From assembly GCF_014884995.1 (NCBI RefSeq), contig NZ_JABMII010000012.1:41932-105931 (forward strand): DNA of 64,000 nt, in the 5' to 3' direction. The stretch's first letter is position 1. Each line of letters begins with the position of its first letter. The DNA comes from Spirabiliibacterium pneumoniae (GTDB lineage Bacteria; Pseudomonadota; Gammaproteobacteria; Enterobacterales; Pasteurellaceae). Both the position numbers and the translations under genes were made by a program. The notes below the pieces were generated by a model. That model did not search any database. It was not told the origin of the DNA and saw only the letters and a list, made by a program, of their open reading frames with translations. Shown piece by piece: positions 61,360 to 64,000 of this stretch.

Positions 61360-62800
61360 GTTTTTTAACCGTACTTTGAGCTTCTTCTCTCAAACACTAT
61401 CACCAAACCAGTCAATAAAGCAGATAAAATCACTGTTAATTGATAAGAGAAATAAATCCATAGATCCTAATAGATAATAAATCATAGAAAATAGATCAAA
61501 TCGAAGTGGTTTTAAGTACGGAGCATATTCTGGTCAGTATAATTCTCAAACTCCTTAATAGCATCAATCACTCGGTGACCTGTATACAGGTATACCATGT
61601 GGTAAGCACTTTTAGTGCTAGCACATCATACAAGAGTGCGGTCAACTTTAGTGCCGATAGTAAATATTTAACCACTCAGTATCGCCATCAAAGCTGTTAT
61701 AAATAACGTCCACCTACAAAGTAGTTTAAACTAAATGACTTAGCTACTAAGTTTAATTATATTAAACATTATTTAAAAACCTTAGTTTGACGGAAAGATT
61801 AACTACTTATTATAAAATTAAAAGGCATCTTATAAAAAATATTTATCGATTAACTTAATATATTAGCACTAAATTATAACCTTTAAATTTAGTAACTACG
61901 TGAAGAGAAGATTATAAAACCAATGAACTTCAATAAATTTACAAAAGAGTATCAACAATACCCCAATAAGAGTCTATCATAAGGTAGTGACCAATATATT
62001 AAAATTTATGTTCATAATTTTTATGCTTCCATGTAATCAAATTACATTGTTAGTTAGAAAAATATTTTCCAACTTTATCTATTTAGATAGTGATATAGAC
62101 GTAATTTCACTACTAGAATTTAGATAACATTTCAAAATCAAACTTGATAGAGAAGGTGTATATGAGAGAGAGCTATAAGTACAATTAGAGATAGATTTAC
62201 GGTTGCTCATGAATTATCAGATAAGTGAAGGTAATTCTCAAATGAAGATTAGTGCTATGGCTACTATTCTCTATAAAAAATAGAGTCAAGTTTACCAGTG
62301 GTTTTCCGCAAGATAGACTCAGATAAATGCACTAAGAGTAAAACACCGTCTAAGGCGAATTCCTCTATGTAACAGTCCTTAAAGAAACACACTTTTGGCT
62401 TTATTATTGGCGATAGTATTATTTTTACTCTATTGGCTGCTGAAATAAAGTCTAAAGTATGGTTACAATGACTAGTTAGCGAGATCTACTTGGAGATATA
62501 TGGGCATGTTTAAAATAGGGCTTAAATAGAATAAAGTGTGAGGTACTGATTAATTTTGCATAAGAGAAAGAAAAAAATTTGGCTCGGAAAAAGTTGAGAG
62601 AACCCCCTATTTATGGGGCTTTGTTGTATTTATAGGGTGGGTTGTTATGCAAAAAAGAATTTTTTGAAAATGGTCAAAAATGGGCGAAAAGTGAAATTTA
62701 TTTTGCATGCTTTGAGCGGTGTTTGATCGGTTTTTAAAAGGGTTTTAAACGATTTTAAAAATTCTTGTAGCCCCGCATTACTTGCCCTACGATTCTCAAG
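61360..62800. other. A+T-rich region without intact genes
   Basis: About 1.4 kb with roughly 30-35 percent G+C by eye, many stops in all frames and no full uptake sequence. It holds a 14-base palindrome (ACCTGTATACAGGT, 61578-61591), a small dyad (AGCACT, AGTGCT, 61605-61619), and a trace of coding sequence noted separately. I see no RNA gene. It looks like decayed foreign DNA next to a mobile element. Confidence 0.7.
62209..62382 (+). pseudogene. Possible remnant of a small helix-turn-helix protein
   Basis: Reading through two TAG codons (62281 and 62314), the frame gives MNYQISEGNSQMKISAMA, then SQVYQWFSAR and TQINALRVKHRLRRIP. The middle resembles the recognition helix region of Cro/YdaS-type regulators (S-x-V-x-x-W-x-x-x-x). 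The match is by eye only and could be chance. Confidence 0.22.
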
Positions 62801-62802
62801 TG

Positions 62803-62863
62803 TGTTAATGATCATGCAAAAATGAGCCAGGCAGACGCACTAAGATCATCGAAAAGTGATCCA
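62803..62863 (+). mobile_element. Terminal region of an IS21-family element with internal repeats
   Basis: A TG-starting end (TGTTAATGATCATG) is followed by two related 20-base repeats, 62810-62829 and 62844-62863, both beginning GATCAT and ending CCA, 34 bases apart. IS21-family ends carry such multiple transposase-binding repeats. The istA remnant starts 50 bases after. The exact terminal base (62801 or 62803) is uncertain. Confidence 0.6.
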
Positions 62864-62912
62864 CTGCGTTTTTTGATAAACTCCTTGTTATTTAAACAGG
62901 GAATAACCTGGT

Positions 62913-64000
62913 ATGCTTTGTATGGAAACGATCTTAAAAATTCGCCGTCTTTATCATAAAGATGGCCTCTCACAGCGTAAAATTGCTGAAAAACTTCGAC
63001 TTAGCCGTCGTACCGTTAAAAAATATCTCAACACTATTGAGATGCCACAGTACCAACGTCAACACACAGATGCGCCTAAGTTAGGTCCTTATAAGGCGCT
63101 GTTAATTGAGCGCCTTCAAGTGCACATTTTCGATTGTGCCACTCTCGCGCTTATTATGTTCGTGCTTATTTTAGGCAGACCTTAGAAATGCTAATGGATG
63201 CCCATAATCACGCCTTCGCCTATTTCGGTGGAGTCCCATCACGGGGGGTATGATAATCCTAAGACCATCGTCAAACAGATAAAACGAGGTAAAGAGCGGA
63301 CTTTTAATGACGGGTTTTTAGCGATGATGAACCATTTTCTTATCGAACCAGTCGCCTGTACACCTGCCTCTGGGTGGGAGAAGGGGCAAGTCGAGCGACA
63401 AGTCCAAAATTTACGTAAACGTCTTTTTCGTCCTTTACTCGTTTTTTCTTCCCTAGCAGAACTCAATGAGTATTTAAGCGATTGGTGCGCAAAACAGATT
63501 AAAACCCAGCCTTGGATTGAAGATAAACAACAGACTATTGCTCAACGTTTGGAAAAGGAACGCGAAATACTCTCGCCTTTTAGACCTTACTTAGGTTATC
63601 GAACCACACGCTTACTCGTTAATACCTCTGCGCTCGTTCTGTTTGACTCTCATCGTTATAGTGTACCTTGCCATTTATGTGGAAAAGAAGTGATTGCTCA
63701 AATTGAGGCTGAAGAGGTCGTTCTTGTTTACCAAAATCAAATTATTGCTCAGCATCCGCGTCAATTTATTAAGGGAGGAACCAGTTATAATCCCCTTCAT
63801 TATCTCTCTGCTTTAAAACAAAAGCCCGATGCATTACGTCATGGGGAACCTTTTCAGGGTTGGGCGTTGCCTCCAGCCATTAAAACCCTTCAACACCATT
63901 TACTTAAACAGCCGCGAGGAGATCAAGCGATGGTGAAAGTATTAAGCTTGATTGCAGATTTTGGTGAGCCTAAAATTGAAAGCAAACATGTGGCACTTTC
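62913..64000 (+). pseudogene. istA: IS21-family transposase istA, broken and cut by the window end
   Basis: The N-terminal helix-turn-helix (HKDGLSQRKIAEKLRLSRRT) is intact. After about 75 codons the sequence jumps, in another frame, to SRAYYVRAYFRQTLEMLMDA and FGGVPSRG, so about 90 residues including the first catalytic aspartate are missing. A second frameshift at a G6 run near 63243-63248 precedes YDNPKTIVKQIKRGKER, TPASGWEKGQVERQVQNLRK (with the final catalytic glutamate) and the C-terminal domain, open to the right edge. The istB ATPase gene would follow outside. Confidence 0.85.

Noticed and set aside
61578..61591. ACCTGTATACAGGT as a LexA box
   Set aside because: It is a perfect palindrome, but the CTGT and ACAG halves have two bases between them rather than eight.
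62130..62220. RFTVAHELSDK as an ImmA/IrrE metalloprotease trace
   Set aside because: The phrase resembles RFTxAHELGH but lacks the second histidine and any flanking frame.
62600..62625. Terminator-like CCCC/GGGG hairpin
   Set aside because: The stem is only four base pairs and no gene ends there.
61360..62800. CRISPR array or tRNA genes in the A+T-rich region
   Set aside because: No regularly spaced repeats and no cloverleaf with a T-arm were seen.

Overview
The window is a chromosomal segment of a Pasteurellaceae bacterium. The main evidence is the Haemophilus-type DNA uptake sequence (core AAGTGCGGT or its complement). By hand I counted roughly 95 copies between the left edge and about 59.5 kb, and none after that. 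Protein content and local gene orders (ftsYEX, acrR-acrA-acrB, menA-rraA, glpX-zapB, glgBXCAP, the nap operon, protein D-like GlpQ) also resemble Haemophilus, Aggregatibacter and Pasteurella. Base composition is mid-40s percent G+C by eye. I cannot name the species.

Layout. 0-4.3 kb: end of gpsA, cysE, glmU, then a DUF1007 protein paired with an RcnA-like nickel/cobalt transporter. 4.3-11 kb, minus strand: glpQ and glpT (glycerophosphodiester use), tex, nfuA, and a comF that stands alone with a candidate competence (CRP-S) site. 11-15 kb: a HAD phosphatase, coaA, the fetAB exporter pair and a DUF4198 periplasmic protein. 15.2-16.3 kb: a surface lipoprotein with an 87-bp tandem repeat. 16.5-21.9 kb: napDAGHBC without napF, preceded by NarP-like and FNR-like sites. 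22-27 kb: a TetR regulator and an RND efflux pair. 27-31 kb: pgtP, A+T-rich and free of uptake sequences, and a decayed molABC molybdate/tungstate transporter. 31-34 kb: ftsY (with 42-bp repeats), ftsE, ftsX. 34-38 kb: garK, yidA-like and bglA-like genes. 38-46 kb: cpdB; narQ-lysA-lptM on minus; cyaY, pldA, recQ on plus. 46-51.5 kb: sodC, a methyltransferase, trmO, menA, rraA, glpX, zapB. 51.7-61.3 kb: the glycogen operon glgBXCAP. 61.36-62.8 kb: an A+T-rich stretch with no intact gene. 62.8-64 kb: the end of an IS21-family element with a broken istA.

How parts fit together. NarQ senses nitrate, and its partner NarP could act at the site in front of nap. MenA feeds menaquinone to NapC/NapH. 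NapA needs molybdenum, yet the molABC importer here is dead, so another molybdate importer must exist elsewhere. GlpQ and GlpT release and import glycerol-3-phosphate, and GlpX supports gluconeogenesis next to glycogen synthesis. Uptake-sequence pairs in inverted orientation serve as transcription terminators at many gene ends.

I found no wholly new multi-gene system. The least explained items are the repeat-stalk lipoprotein, the orphan comF with its CRP-S candidate, the ModE-like operator kept in front of a dead operon, and the degenerate island beside the IS21 remnant.
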